A stretch of 7,419 nt of DNA from an uncultured Lachnospiraceae bacterium (GTDB lineage: Bacteria; Bacillota; Clostridia; Lachnospirales; Lachnospiraceae): the NCBI GenBank assembly GCA_948468325.1, contig CAOKHR010000116.1, forward strand, positions 1 to 7,419, given 5' to 3'. The translations under genes and the position numbers were made by a program. Shown piece after piece: positions 1-5,537 of the stretch; the stretch's first letter is position 1, and each line of letters opens with the position of its first letter. The notes under the pieces were generated by a model. It did no database searches, was not told the DNA's origin, and saw only the letters and a list, made by a program, of their open reading frames with translations.

Positions 1-3
1 CTC

Positions 4-34
4 CCACCCGTTCCGAGTCTTGTGGAAGGGGTGG
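4..34 (+). promoter_or_regulatory. Hairpin sequestering the toxin ribosome site
   Basis: Bases 4-14 (CCACCCGTTCC) pair with 24-34 (GGAAGGGGTGG) with one G-G mismatch (10 against 28) and a 9-base loop, giving ten pairs, mostly G-C. The right arm contains the whole purine-rich Shine-Dalgarno region of the peptide that starts at 40, so the mRNA as seen would be translated poorly until it is refolded or processed. Translation-blocking structures of this kind are known in type I toxin mRNAs. The pairing is read directly from the sequence; the regulatory role is inferred. The transcription start and promoter of this mRNA lie left of the window. Confidence 0.6.
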
Positions 35-39
35 TGCTT

Positions 40-123
40 ATGAGTACATATGAAGAACTGATGGTAATACTGACCACGGTCAGCGTAATCGTCGCTATTC
101 TGGATTATACGCATAAAAAATAG
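40..123 (+). CDS. Putative holin-like toxin peptide, 27 aa (type I toxin-antitoxin)
   Basis: This tiny gene encodes a 27-residue peptide beginning MSTYEELMVIL and ending DYTHKK. It has a short polar N-terminus (1-6), one hydrophobic membrane segment at about 7-21 rich in V, I, L and T, and a charged tail. The MSTYE start plus a single helix is typical of the Firmicutes putative holin-like toxin family (PF16935), whose members are usually about 25-40 residues and act by inserting into the cytoplasmic membrane. The start is the ATG at 40, preceded by the purine-rich GGAAGGGGTGG (24-34), which is locked in a hairpin. The stop codon at 121-123 lies inside the stem of a terminator. A convergent antisense RNA overlaps the 3' end, which supports a type I toxin rather than a chance ORF. 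Toxicity is inferred; a small phage or ICE membrane peptide of another role is possible. The integrase lies 278 bp downstream. Confidence 0.75.
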   Translation: MSTYEELMVILTTVSVIVAILDYTHKK

Positions 124-160
124 CCGTCCTGTTCTTTGGCGAGACTGACAGCTATTTTTG
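115..160. terminator. Bidirectional terminator shared by toxin mRNA and antisense RNA
   Basis: AAAATAGC (117-124) pairs with GCTATTTT (151-158). After one C-A mismatch, GTC (126-128) pairs with GAC (147-149), leaving an 18-base loop. On the plus strand the stem ends in a T run (155-159). On the minus strand the mirrored A run (115-120) reads as six T, so it can end transcripts from either side. It overlaps the last codons of the toxin gene. The two converging RNAs would therefore share this hairpin as complementary sequence, which could let them pair through their 3' ends. Confidence 0.7.
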
Positions 161-216
161 TACTGATCTGATTCGCCGGGGCGGGTGAGGTGCATTCACC
201 TTCCGGCTGTCTTGTT
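115..216 (-). ncRNA. Putative antisense antitoxin RNA, about 100 nt
   Basis: Transcription from the minus-strand promoter at 223-251 should start near 216 and end at the shared terminator near 115, giving an RNA of about 100 nt complementary to the toxin mRNA 3' end. Between promoter and terminator there is no credible ORF. Instead there is a second hairpin: GCCGG (175-179) pairs with CCGGC (203-207), enclosing AGGTG (188-192) paired with CACCT (197-201) around a CATT loop. Convergent, 3'-overlapping layout resembles TxpA/RatA of Bacillus subtilis, where the antisense RNA triggers toxin mRNA decay. Start, end and function are inferred from promoter and terminator positions only. Confidence 0.6.
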
Positions 217-222
217 AAGCAT

Positions 223-251
223 ATTATACACAATCTATGCCTGGATTGCAA
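223..251 (-). promoter_or_regulatory. Sigma-A-type promoter of the antisense RNA
   Basis: On the minus strand the -35 box TTGCAA (246-251) and a perfect -10 box TATAAT (223-228) are separated by exactly 17 bp (229-245). This is the best promoter match in the window. No protein gene reads away from it on this strand; the first thing downstream is the terminator inside the toxin gene. That makes a small RNA the most likely product. Confidence 0.75.
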
Positions 252-266
252 CCAAAAAATGAAAAT

Positions 267-291
267 GCCCCGGTGCTACCAACGCCGGAGC
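267..291. other. GC-rich hairpin between antisense promoter and integrase leader
   Basis: CCGGTG (270-275) pairs with CGCCGG (283-288), including one G-T pair, around a 7-base loop. After one mismatch the outer GC (267-268) pairs with GC (290-291). On the minus strand it is followed by an interrupted T-rich run (ATTTTCATTTTTT), so it could act as a weak terminator that shields the antisense promoter from transcripts coming from the integrase side. No gene is visible between 124 and 401; this hairpin, the antisense promoter and the integrase leader account for that stretch. Confidence 0.4.
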
Positions 292-293
292 CT

Positions 294-322
294 TTCAGAT
301 AGATACCATAAGGGATTATGAT
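294..322 (+). promoter_or_regulatory. Candidate integrase promoter
   Basis: TTCAGA (294-299) and TATGAT (317-322) are separated by 17 bp. The -10 box matches consensus at five of six positions and the -35 box at four of six, so this is a moderate sigma-A-type candidate. It would start an RNA near 329 with a leader of about 73 nt that includes the hairpin at 355-394. A TATAAA at 363-368 is another possible -10 but has no -35 at proper spacing. Confidence 0.35.
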
Positions 323-354
323 ATGCAATCTTCTTCAACAAACCCAGTATATCA

Positions 355-401
355 CAGTCCTTTATAAAATGCACCTATTTTTCAGAAAGGACTGATTTTT
401 T
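355..401 (+). promoter_or_regulatory. Leader hairpin: attenuator and SD trap of the integrase
   Basis: CAGTCCTTT (355-363) is the exact inverse complement of AAAGGACTG (386-394), a perfect 9-bp stem. Inside its loop AAAAT (366-370) pairs with ATTTT (377-381), extending the structure. The stem is followed at once by ATTTTTT (395-401), the form of an intrinsic terminator, and the ATG at 402 comes next. The right arm contains the integrase Shine-Dalgarno AAAGGA (386-391). The same hairpin could therefore stop transcription before the gene or hide its ribosome site. Both roles are inferred from geometry. Confidence 0.6.
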
Positions 402-1466
402 ATGCCAAGAGGAAAAGCCATGCGCCGTCCAAACGGCTCCGGAACCGTTATCAAAATGTCCGGCAACCGCCGCAGACCATACGAAGTAAGGGTAAACACC
501 CGCATCGATGAATGGGGCTATCCGGCCTATGATGTACTGGGACGCTTTGAAGACCGCATAAAGGCAGATATAGCCCTGGCAGAATACAATAAAAACCCGT
601 TCGATGTGAAAAAGCGTGACATTACGTTTCAGGAAACCTACCAGATGTGGTATAAGTGGAAATATGACAATCCCGCCAAAACATACTCCAAAAGCTCTGT
701 CTCCTGCACAAAAGGCGCGTTTGCCAAGTGCGCTTCCCTGCACAATATGAAAATACGGAATATACGCACTGGGGATATGCAAGCTGTTCTGGATGACCAT
801 ACCCTGTCCCATGCATACATGGAGCATATTGCGAACTTGCTGCACCAGATATTCAAATATGCTGCGGAATATGACATCATTGAAAAAGACTATTCCAAAT
901 TTATCCGGATAACCAAGGCAGAGGATGACGAAGCCGGAGTGCCGTTCACAAAAAAAGAAATACATATGCTCTGGCAGAACGTAGACCGTGTCCCATATAC
1001 CGATACCATCTTAATACTTATATATACCGGATGGAGAATCACAGAACTGCTCACCATGCGCACCGAAAATATCAGCCTCATGGAATGGACCATGCAAGGC
1101 GGCATAAAGACTTCTGCCGGAAAAAACAGGATTGTACCCATACACTCTGGAATTAAAGCTCTTGTACAGCGTTATTACAAGCCTGATACGACGTTTTTCA
1201 TCAGTAATCCGGACAATAACAAGCCCATGACAAAACACTCCTATTACAGGCTGTTTCACGCTGCCTTATCCGAATGCGGCATCACCACAAAACACACACC
1301 GCACGACTGCCGCCATACTTTCACATCCCTTCTGGATTCCGCTGGTGCAAATGAAGTATGCATTGACCGCTTAGTCGGCCATGCATCCAAATCCCTGACT
1401 AAGAAAACATACACCCATAAAGACATAGAAGAACTCCGGGAAGCTATAGAACTCGTAAAAATTTAA
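402..1466 (+). CDS. Tyrosine recombinase / integrase of an ICE-like element
   Basis: This 354-residue protein is a complete phage-type tyrosine recombinase that would cut and join DNA at attachment sites to insert or excise its element. The N-terminus (about 7-60) is basic, with RRPNGSGTV, and resembles the arm-binding domain of Tn916-type integrases. Residues about 73-170 look like the core-binding SAM-like domain. The catalytic domain (about 180-350) carries R212 (TGWRITELL), K236 (GGIKTSAGKNR), H301 and R304 (HDCRHTF), H327 (LVGHAS) and nucleophile Y337 (KTYTHKD). Length and motif spacing are normal, so it should be active. The start at 402 has AAAGGA 10 bases upstream, inside a hairpin. 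An ATG at 420 with AGAGG at 408-412, outside the hairpin, is an alternative start that gives 348 residues. No excisionase is visible; it would lie to the left or be absent. Confidence 0.93.
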   Translation: MPRGKAMRRPNGSGTVIKMSGNRRRPYEVRVNTRIDEWGYPAYDVLGRFEDRIKADIALAEYNKNPFDVKKRDITFQETYQMWYKWKYDNPAKTYSKSSVSCTKGAFAKCASLHNMKIRNIRTGDMQAVLDDHTLSHAYMEHIANLLHQIFKYAAEYDIIEKDYSKFIRITKAEDDEAGVPFTKKEIHMLWQNVDRVPYTDTILILIYTGWRITELLTMRTENISLMEWTMQGGIKTSAGKNRIVPIHSGIKALVQRYYKPDTTFFISNPDNNKPMTKHSYYRLFHAALSECGITTKHTPHDCRHTFTSLLDSAGANEVCIDRLVGHASKSLTKKTYTHKDIEELREAIELVKI

Positions 1467-1499
1467 CCTCTGAAATAACCGTTCCAGAGGTTCTTTTTT
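1465..1499 (+). terminator. Intrinsic terminator of the integrase
   Basis: AACCTCTG (1465-1472) pairs perfectly with CAGAGGTT (1485-1492) around a 12-base loop, followed by a T-rich run (CTTTTTT, 1493-1499). The left arm overlaps the TAA stop codon of the integrase. Confidence 0.85.
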
Positions 1500-1550
1500 G
1501 TCACTAATATGTCACTAGTAAAAAAATATCATGCCTTTCCGCATTTTTCC
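1484..1550 (+). repeat. Diverged direct repeat, copy 1 (putative element end)
   Basis: The segment starts CCAGAGGTTCTTTT inside the integrase terminator, contains two TCACTA units 11 bp apart (1501-1506 and 1512-1517), then GTAAAA, and tails into a T-rich stretch. It recurs with changes at 1671-1740. Short direct repeats right after an integrase gene are expected of integrase arm-binding sites or the attachment region, so this probably lies at the right end of the element. The repeat is seen in the sequence; the attachment role is inferred and the crossover core is not identified. Confidence 0.55.
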
Positions 1551-1670
1551 TTTTATCCTCAAATCATTGATTTTACTGAATTTCTCAAATATCTCCATAA
1601 ATATATTTTCAATAAAAACCCTTATATTTTAATTTTTCCTTAAATTTGTAATGTCCGAATTGCCGGAAAA
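1551..1670. other. AT-rich gene-free spacer between the two repeat copies
   Basis: About 120 bases of strongly AT-rich sequence with no ORF having a ribosome site, no convincing hairpin and no promoter pair. With the flanking repeat copies it makes up the gene-free stretch from 1467 to 1743. It may hold the integration core or be a relic of an earlier insertion. Confidence 0.5.
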
Positions 1671-1740
1671 CCAGAGGTTCTTTGAGATTTTGCCACTAAT
1701 GTGTCACTGGTAAAATGCTTTCACCGGAATATTTTTCACA
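1671..1740 (+). repeat. Diverged direct repeat, copy 2
   Basis: This copy reads CCAGAGGTTCTTTGAG, then CACTAATGTGTCACTGGTAAAA-like sequence matching copy 1 with scattered substitutions and small gaps, then ATGC, TTTC, CCG and ATTTTTC blocks in the same order as copy 1. It lacks the left arm of the integrase terminator, so only the part 3' of the hairpin loop is duplicated. It abuts the IS1182-like remnant. Confidence 0.55.
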
Positions 1741-1743
1741 CAA

Positions 1744-2570
1744 TTATACATGATCTGTCCGACTGAATGCTATTCCTGCAATACTGTTTATAAAGAGCAG
1801 GAAAAAGAAATCCGCATATATCAAGCCCTTCTGCTGAAACGGGATTTCACGTCCGCAGAGCCGCTGAAAAAATGCGTTACAGACATCACTGAAACCAAGG
1901 CAAAAGAGCGCAAATTCCCCTGCCACTTTTCGCAGTCCTTTTAACAGAAAGTAAGCGGCTCCCACCGCCCGTTTTATTGTCCCGAATGGATGCTCCGATA
2001 AACACAGCCTCTGGCCCGTTTTCTTCCGGTCTGGTTTGAGCGTGAATTTTACAACCTTCGCCTTTTCATAATGCCATTTCCCTCTGGCTTTTGTTTCCCC
2101 GGCCTCTTTCCTTTCTGCTTCCAGCCAGTCCCTGCATGGCTTCTGCATCTGGTCTTTTAATCTATCTCTTTCCATTCGTTTTTGCCCTTGTAACATTTGT
2201 TTCGGTTTTTGCAGTGTCTGCAGGCATTTTTGCTGGCATAACGGATATTCCCTTTTTTCTTGATACATTTCTGCCTGAGGATTTCCCCTGCCGGGCAGTA
2301 TACCAGGTTTTGCTCCGGATCCCTGGCAAAATATCCTTCTTTTGCTTTTTTTAGCTCTTCCGGTTTTGTACTGTCCACATCTGCCTCCGCTTCTTCATAG
2401 GGCAGTTCTATTCCATACCCGTCTGTTCCTTCTTTTGTGATTACATGTGGAAGAATTCCCTCCTCAAGACATTCCAGCATGTCGTCTGTATCCTCATAGC
2501 CCCTGTCCGCAACCGTTTCCACTACACGATCCGGCTCTGTTTCTTTGATTCCTTCCATGGTGCTATTTAA
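1744..2570 (-). pseudogene. IS1182-like transposase remnant, 5'-truncated and frameshifted
   Basis: Two overlapping minus-strand frames together give the C-terminal part of an IS1182-type DDE transposase. The first (2570 down to about 2160) contains ETVADRGYED with the second catalytic Asp, an LECLEEGILPHVI block, STKPEELKK, and a cysteine-rich stretch (CPAG, then CRHCKNRNKCYKG) typical of the family's zinc-ribbon-like insertion. It hits a stop at 2157. The reading then continues in a second frame with KPCRDWLEAE, KVVKFTLKPD, SEHPFGTIKR (1969-1998, probable catalytic Glu) and GEFALFCLG, ending at 1744. The N-terminal half with the first Asp is absent. Compared with relatives as I recall them, a segment after STKPEELKK also seems shortened. 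It cannot encode an active enzyme. Terminal inverted repeats were not identified. Confidence 0.8.
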
Positions 2571-2759
2571 AAGCCCGCTTCCTCATATGCTATACCGCCC
2601 TGCTTGTATACCGGCTTTTGGAATATAAACTGGACGGCCAGAAAACACATGTCACAACGGCGCATCTGATAAAAACCCTGCAAAATTTCCGAACTAGAGC
2701 TTGACCGTATGCACTACCGCTCCAAAGATTAACATAGAAAAATCAAAAAAATTTTATAG
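2570..2759 (+). pseudogene. C-terminal scrap of an IS1634-like transposase
   Basis: Reading from 2570 the plus strand gives KARFLICYTALLVYRLLE, then YKLDGQKTHVTTAHLIKTLQ. This is the helical C-terminal block of IS1634-type (IS4-superfamily) transposases, where FLICxxALLxYRLLExKL is characteristic. The frame hits a stop at 2702. A shift recovers ELDRMHYRSKD, and after another stop HRKIKKIL ending at 2759 resembles the usual basic C-terminus, so about 25 residues seem deleted between them. No start codon, catalytic residues or N-terminal part remain. It lies back to back with the IS1182-like piece, and both lost their 5' portions at the same point. The family call rests on motif memory. Confidence 0.6.
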
Positions 2760-2794
2760 CGAACTCCATATACAACATTTTCCAATCAGAAAAC

Positions 2795-2830
2795 AAGCCA
2801 AAAATCGCATATTTACGGGATTTTTGGCTT
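2795..2830. terminator. Perfect 12-bp inverted repeat, probable terminator
   Basis: AAGCCAAAAATC (2795-2806) is the exact inverse complement of GATTTTTGGCTT (2819-2830), with a 12-base loop. It lies about 35 bases after the last recognisable codon of the IS1634-like remnant, so it may be that element's own 3' terminator. Read on the minus strand it is followed by GTTTTC, so it could also end transcripts leaving the DHHW operon, which has no other terminator visible. The T run is weak on both strands. Confidence 0.5.
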
Positions 2831-2859
2831 ATTAACTGTCAAAGTCAGGATTTTACTAT

Positions 2860-3013
2860 AGCTTATCTCTTCTGTCAATATGAAAATTTTTAAGAGTCCT
2901 ATGCTTTTTATTGTGCTATACGCGCGGTCTGCCATCACCAGACAGCTCTTCTGAACATAAATTTTTTCAGGGTGTCCCCTGTGGACTAATGCATCTTTTC
3001 CTCCCATATTTCT
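2860..3013 (-). pseudogene. Short IS4-like transposase fragment
   Basis: A minus-strand reading starting near 3013 gives MGGKDALVHRGHPEK, then CLVMADRAYSTIKSI (ADRAY at 2918-2932). LVMADRAYSTIKSI looks like the block around the second catalytic Asp of IS4-family DDE transposases. After KSI the frame becomes implausible; a shift gives NFHIDRRDK, so a frameshift is likely. Only about 50 residues remain and there is no proper start. It begins within about ten bases of the stop codon of the DHHW gene, so the original insertion was immediately downstream of that operon. The family is tentative because so little is left. Confidence 0.45.
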
Positions 3014-3021
3014 TTTCCATG

Positions 3022-4119
3022 CTATTTTATAGTATCACTGTGATTTAATACAAGCGTACTGTATAAAAATAACACATCGCAATTATTAAAATCAATAAAC
3101 CTGCTCAGATAATCCGGATGGATATAGCGAAGATCCACTAAATCGATCTGTGCATATCCGCTGATTAATAACGGCGCGATACCAGAACCAAAAGAATCCC
3201 GAAACAAAACAAGTTTTCTATCTGTGCGTGCGCCAGGGTTTTTTATCGTAAGAAGTGACAGCGAACCTGACAAAAATATCTCGTAAGGATCTCTCCCTTT
3301 TGCTTTTTCCATATCATAAACAGATATTTCCTTTCCGTTTTCCCAGTCATATACACTTGCGCCGTCAATATCTTTTCCCGTCAAATAGCGCATCCGATCC
3401 GGCGCAAGCGGCAATGACGCCTGACCGTAATACACGCCGTAAAAATCCTGATCTAACGTATGAACCTCATAATCCTGCAAAAGCTCCGCGCCCATTGCAG
3501 ATGCCAGCCGCTCTGCCACATCCGTGATTTTTTCCTGCCGCCAGTGTGTATCCGTTTTATAATAATCATCTATTTCCAATAAATCCGCAATGGAAATATA
3601 TTCTGCAAAATCCGCCTGCTCTGCCATTTTTTTCTCAAAATCCCCATAATCCAAAGACAAATGGCCGCTCTCCTTTGCCAGAAAACAATTTTTGTCCGGA
3701 ATCACGGAAATCCAGACTTTATTTTCATCTGTCAGATATTTTTTACAGATATAACGGAACCGCTTTGCGGCATACGCAATTGCATCTTCCTGCAGAGGGT
3801 ATTCCATGGAGGCAAGAAACCCGTTCGCCTTATAAAGCCCGTGATTATCCTGGCGCAAAAAAATATCCGCCGCCGTCCGGGCCTTTATCTTTCGAAAAAA
3901 ATCCCGAAAAGGAAATGCATCCACCGCAAAAGATTCAAAATCAGACATAAAACGTCCGCTCATTATTTTTTCCGGTGATATTTCGGGCACAGGAGAAAGC
4001 ATGCGCCTTTCACTGTCCGAATATTTTTCCCGCGGCAAAAATACACACAGCAAAAAACCTGCGGCAAACAACAGGGCAAATGCTGTGCACAGGATTTTAT
4101 CTTTCTTTTTTTCATTCAT
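3022..4119 (-). CDS. DHHW-family (AlgJ/AlgX-like) SGNH protein, polymer O-acylation partner
   Basis: This 365-residue protein starts with a basic MNEKKKDK and one hydrophobic segment (about 9-28), which anchors it to the outside of the membrane. The SERR motif (36-39) after the anchor, KTDTHW (188-193; D190, H192) and FRDSFGSG (306-313; S309) are marks of the DHHW/AlgJ family, whose members transfer or process acyl groups on extracellular polysaccharides with an Asp-His-Ser set. The C-terminus LFLYSTLVLNHS is also typical, so the gene looks complete. It starts 11 bases after the MBOAT stop. Its Shine-Dalgarno AAGGAG (complement of 4127-4132) overlaps that stop codon, which points to translational coupling. 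It would take the acyl group from the MBOAT protein and place it on an unidentified polymer. It is the last gene of the operon; transposase debris follows its stop directly. Confidence 0.88.
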   Translation of the reverse strand: MNEKKKDKILCTAFALLFAAGFLLCVFLPREKYSDSERRMLSPVPEISPEKIMSGRFMSDFESFAVDAFPFRDFFRKIKARTAADIFLRQDNHGLYKANGFLASMEYPLQEDAIAYAAKRFRYICKKYLTDENKVWISVIPDKNCFLAKESGHLSLDYGDFEKKMAEQADFAEYISIADLLEIDDYYKTDTHWRQEKITDVAERLASAMGAELLQDYEVHTLDQDFYGVYYGQASLPLAPDRMRYLTGKDIDGASVYDWENGKEISVYDMEKAKGRDPYEIFLSGSLSLLTIKNPGARTDRKLVLFRDSFGSGIAPLLISGYAQIDLVDLRYIHPDYLSRFIDFNNCDVLFLYSTLVLNHSDTIK

Positions 4120-4130
4120 TCAAATGCTCC

Positions 4131-5528
4131 TTAAAACCGAAAATACAAAAAAGGATGAAACGATCCGTCCACCAGATAAGCCGTCAGAACAAGCATCAAA
4201 GCAACCAGAACAACAGGCTCTGCTGCATGTAAAATTCTGATGCCCGCGGGTTTTTGTGAAATTCTCCCCGCCCAGTGACAAACCGCAGGCGTTGCACCGA
4301 TTCCTCCGGCCAGCAAAACAATCCCGAAACTGCGCAGACAATAAAGCGCTTCGTCCGAAATAAAAGGAATTCCTCCGATACCGAAAAGACCTCCGAAATC
4401 TGAACATGCCTGCTGCAAATTTTCGGCATGGAAAACTACAAAGCTTAGCATAACAAAAAACAACGTATAAATATGCGCCAAAAAATGTCTCCTCTTTCGT
4501 TTTTCAGGCAGCCACAGCTTTTCAGCAGTCAGAAGCGCCGCAAAAATAAGTCCCCACAAAATAAAGTTCCAGGCTGCTCCATGCCAGAAGCCGGTAAGCA
4601 TCCACACTACCAGAATATTCAGAAACTGCCTTCCTTTTCCTTTGCGGTTTCCTCCCATCGGGATATAGACGTAATCCCGAAACCATGTGCCAAGGGAAAT
4701 ATGCCACCGCCGCCAGAATTCCGTTATACTGGCAGAAATATACGGATAATTGAAGTTCTCCGGAAAACGAAATCCAAACAATCTCCCCAGTCCAATCGCC
4801 ATATCGCTGTAGCCGGAAAAATCAAAATAAATCTGCAGCATAAATGCAATTGCATACAGCCAGTAAAACAATACGGACTTTTCCTCTGATGCCAAAAACG
4901 CACTGCACAATTCGCCCAGCTGGTTTGAAAGCAGAATTTTCTTTGCCAGTCCAATCACAAAACGGCGGATTCCCGAAGCCGCCTGCCCAAAGGAATGCTC
5001 TCTTTGCGATAACTGCCGCGCAATATCAGCATACCGTATAATCGGTCCCGCGATTAACTGTGGAAACATCATCACATAAACCGCCAGGCGAATCAGATTT
5101 TTCTGGGCAGCTTCTCCTCTGTATACATCAATTGTATAGCTTATAATCTGAAAGGTATAAAAACTGATGCCAATCGGCAGGGCAAGATTTAATAATGGAA
5201 GACTGCATCCTGTTGCAGCATTAAAGTTCCGCAGAAAAAAATCTGCATATTTAAAATAAAGTAAAAAAGACAGGCTGATACAAACGGAACTGATGCAAAA
5301 TATCTTTCCGGCCCTTTTCTCTCTGTATTTTTCCACCCACAGGCCAAATCCATATCCCAGTAAAACGGAAAGCCCCATCAATATGACATACTTTGGTTCG
5401 CCCCATCCGTAAAACACGATACTGGCAAGTAAAAGAACCGTGTTTTTCAACTTTTTTGGTGACGCAAAGTACAGCACAACCGTCAAGGGCAGAAAATAAT
5501 ATAAAAATGAGATACTTGAAAAAACCAT
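4131..5528 (-). CDS. MBOAT-family O-acyltransferase (AlgI/DltB type)
   Basis: A 465-residue multi-pass membrane protein of normal family length. It begins MVFSSISFLYYFLPL, the usual AlgI-type N-terminus, which fixes the start at 5528. Landmarks are ALPIGISFYTFQ (116-127), IYFDFSGYSDMAIGLGRLFG (233-252), FWRRWHISLGTWFRDYVYIP (271-290; H276) and TGFWHGAAWNFILWG (312-326) with the invariant catalytic His at 316, then a C-terminal HPFLYFRF. In AlgI and DltB this His moves an acyl group across the membrane for transfer to a polymer outside. The gene lies 9 bases after the lipoprotein stop, with only a weak ribosome site (AGAGA), so its translation is probably coupled to that gene. The DHHW protein immediately downstream is the expected transfer partner. 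The acyl donor and acceptor are not visible; acetyl is the usual group in this family. Confidence 0.93.
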   Translation of the reverse strand: MVFSSISFLYYFLPLTVVLYFASPKKLKNTVLLLASIVFYGWGEPKYVILMGLSVLLGYGFGLWVEKYREKRAGKIFCISSVCISLSFLLYFKYADFFLRNFNAATGCSLPLLNLALPIGISFYTFQIISYTIDVYRGEAAQKNLIRLAVYVMMFPQLIAGPIIRYADIARQLSQREHSFGQAASGIRRFVIGLAKKILLSNQLGELCSAFLASEEKSVLFYWLYAIAFMLQIYFDFSGYSDMAIGLGRLFGFRFPENFNYPYISASITEFWRRWHISLGTWFRDYVYIPMGGNRKGKGRQFLNILVVWMLTGFWHGAAWNFILWGLIFAALLTAEKLWLPEKRKRRHFLAHIYTLFFVMLSFVVFHAENLQQACSDFGGLFGIGGIPFISDEALYCLRSFGIVLLAGGIGATPAVCHWAGRISQKPAGIRILHAAEPVVLVALMLVLTAYLVDGSFHPFLYFRF

Positions 5529-5537
5529 AGGTCTCTG

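Noticed and set aside
375..965. Long minus-strand reading frame (196 codons) opposite the integrase
   Set aside because: It lies wholly antisense to a well-supported integrase, has no ribosome site and shows no recognisable motif; it is a codon-bias shadow.
1550..1670. Possible replication or transfer origin in the AT-rich spacer
   Set aside because: There are no iterons, DnaA-box clusters or nick-site-like inverted repeats; AT richness alone is not enough.
2160..2268. The first 37 codons of the second transposase frame, considered as the start of an independent gene
   Set aside because: The Gln/Lys-rich sequence there is the out-of-frame version of the cysteine-rich block of the first frame; real homology in the second frame begins only near 2160.
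3546..3978. Plus-strand open frames opposite the DHHW gene
   Set aside because: Their composition is low-complexity and proline/histidine-rich, as expected from the reverse complement of the real gene, and no ribosome site fits.
4473..4889. Plus-strand frame of 138 codons opposite the MBOAT gene
   Set aside because: Antisense to the most conserved part of the MBOAT protein, with no family features of its own.
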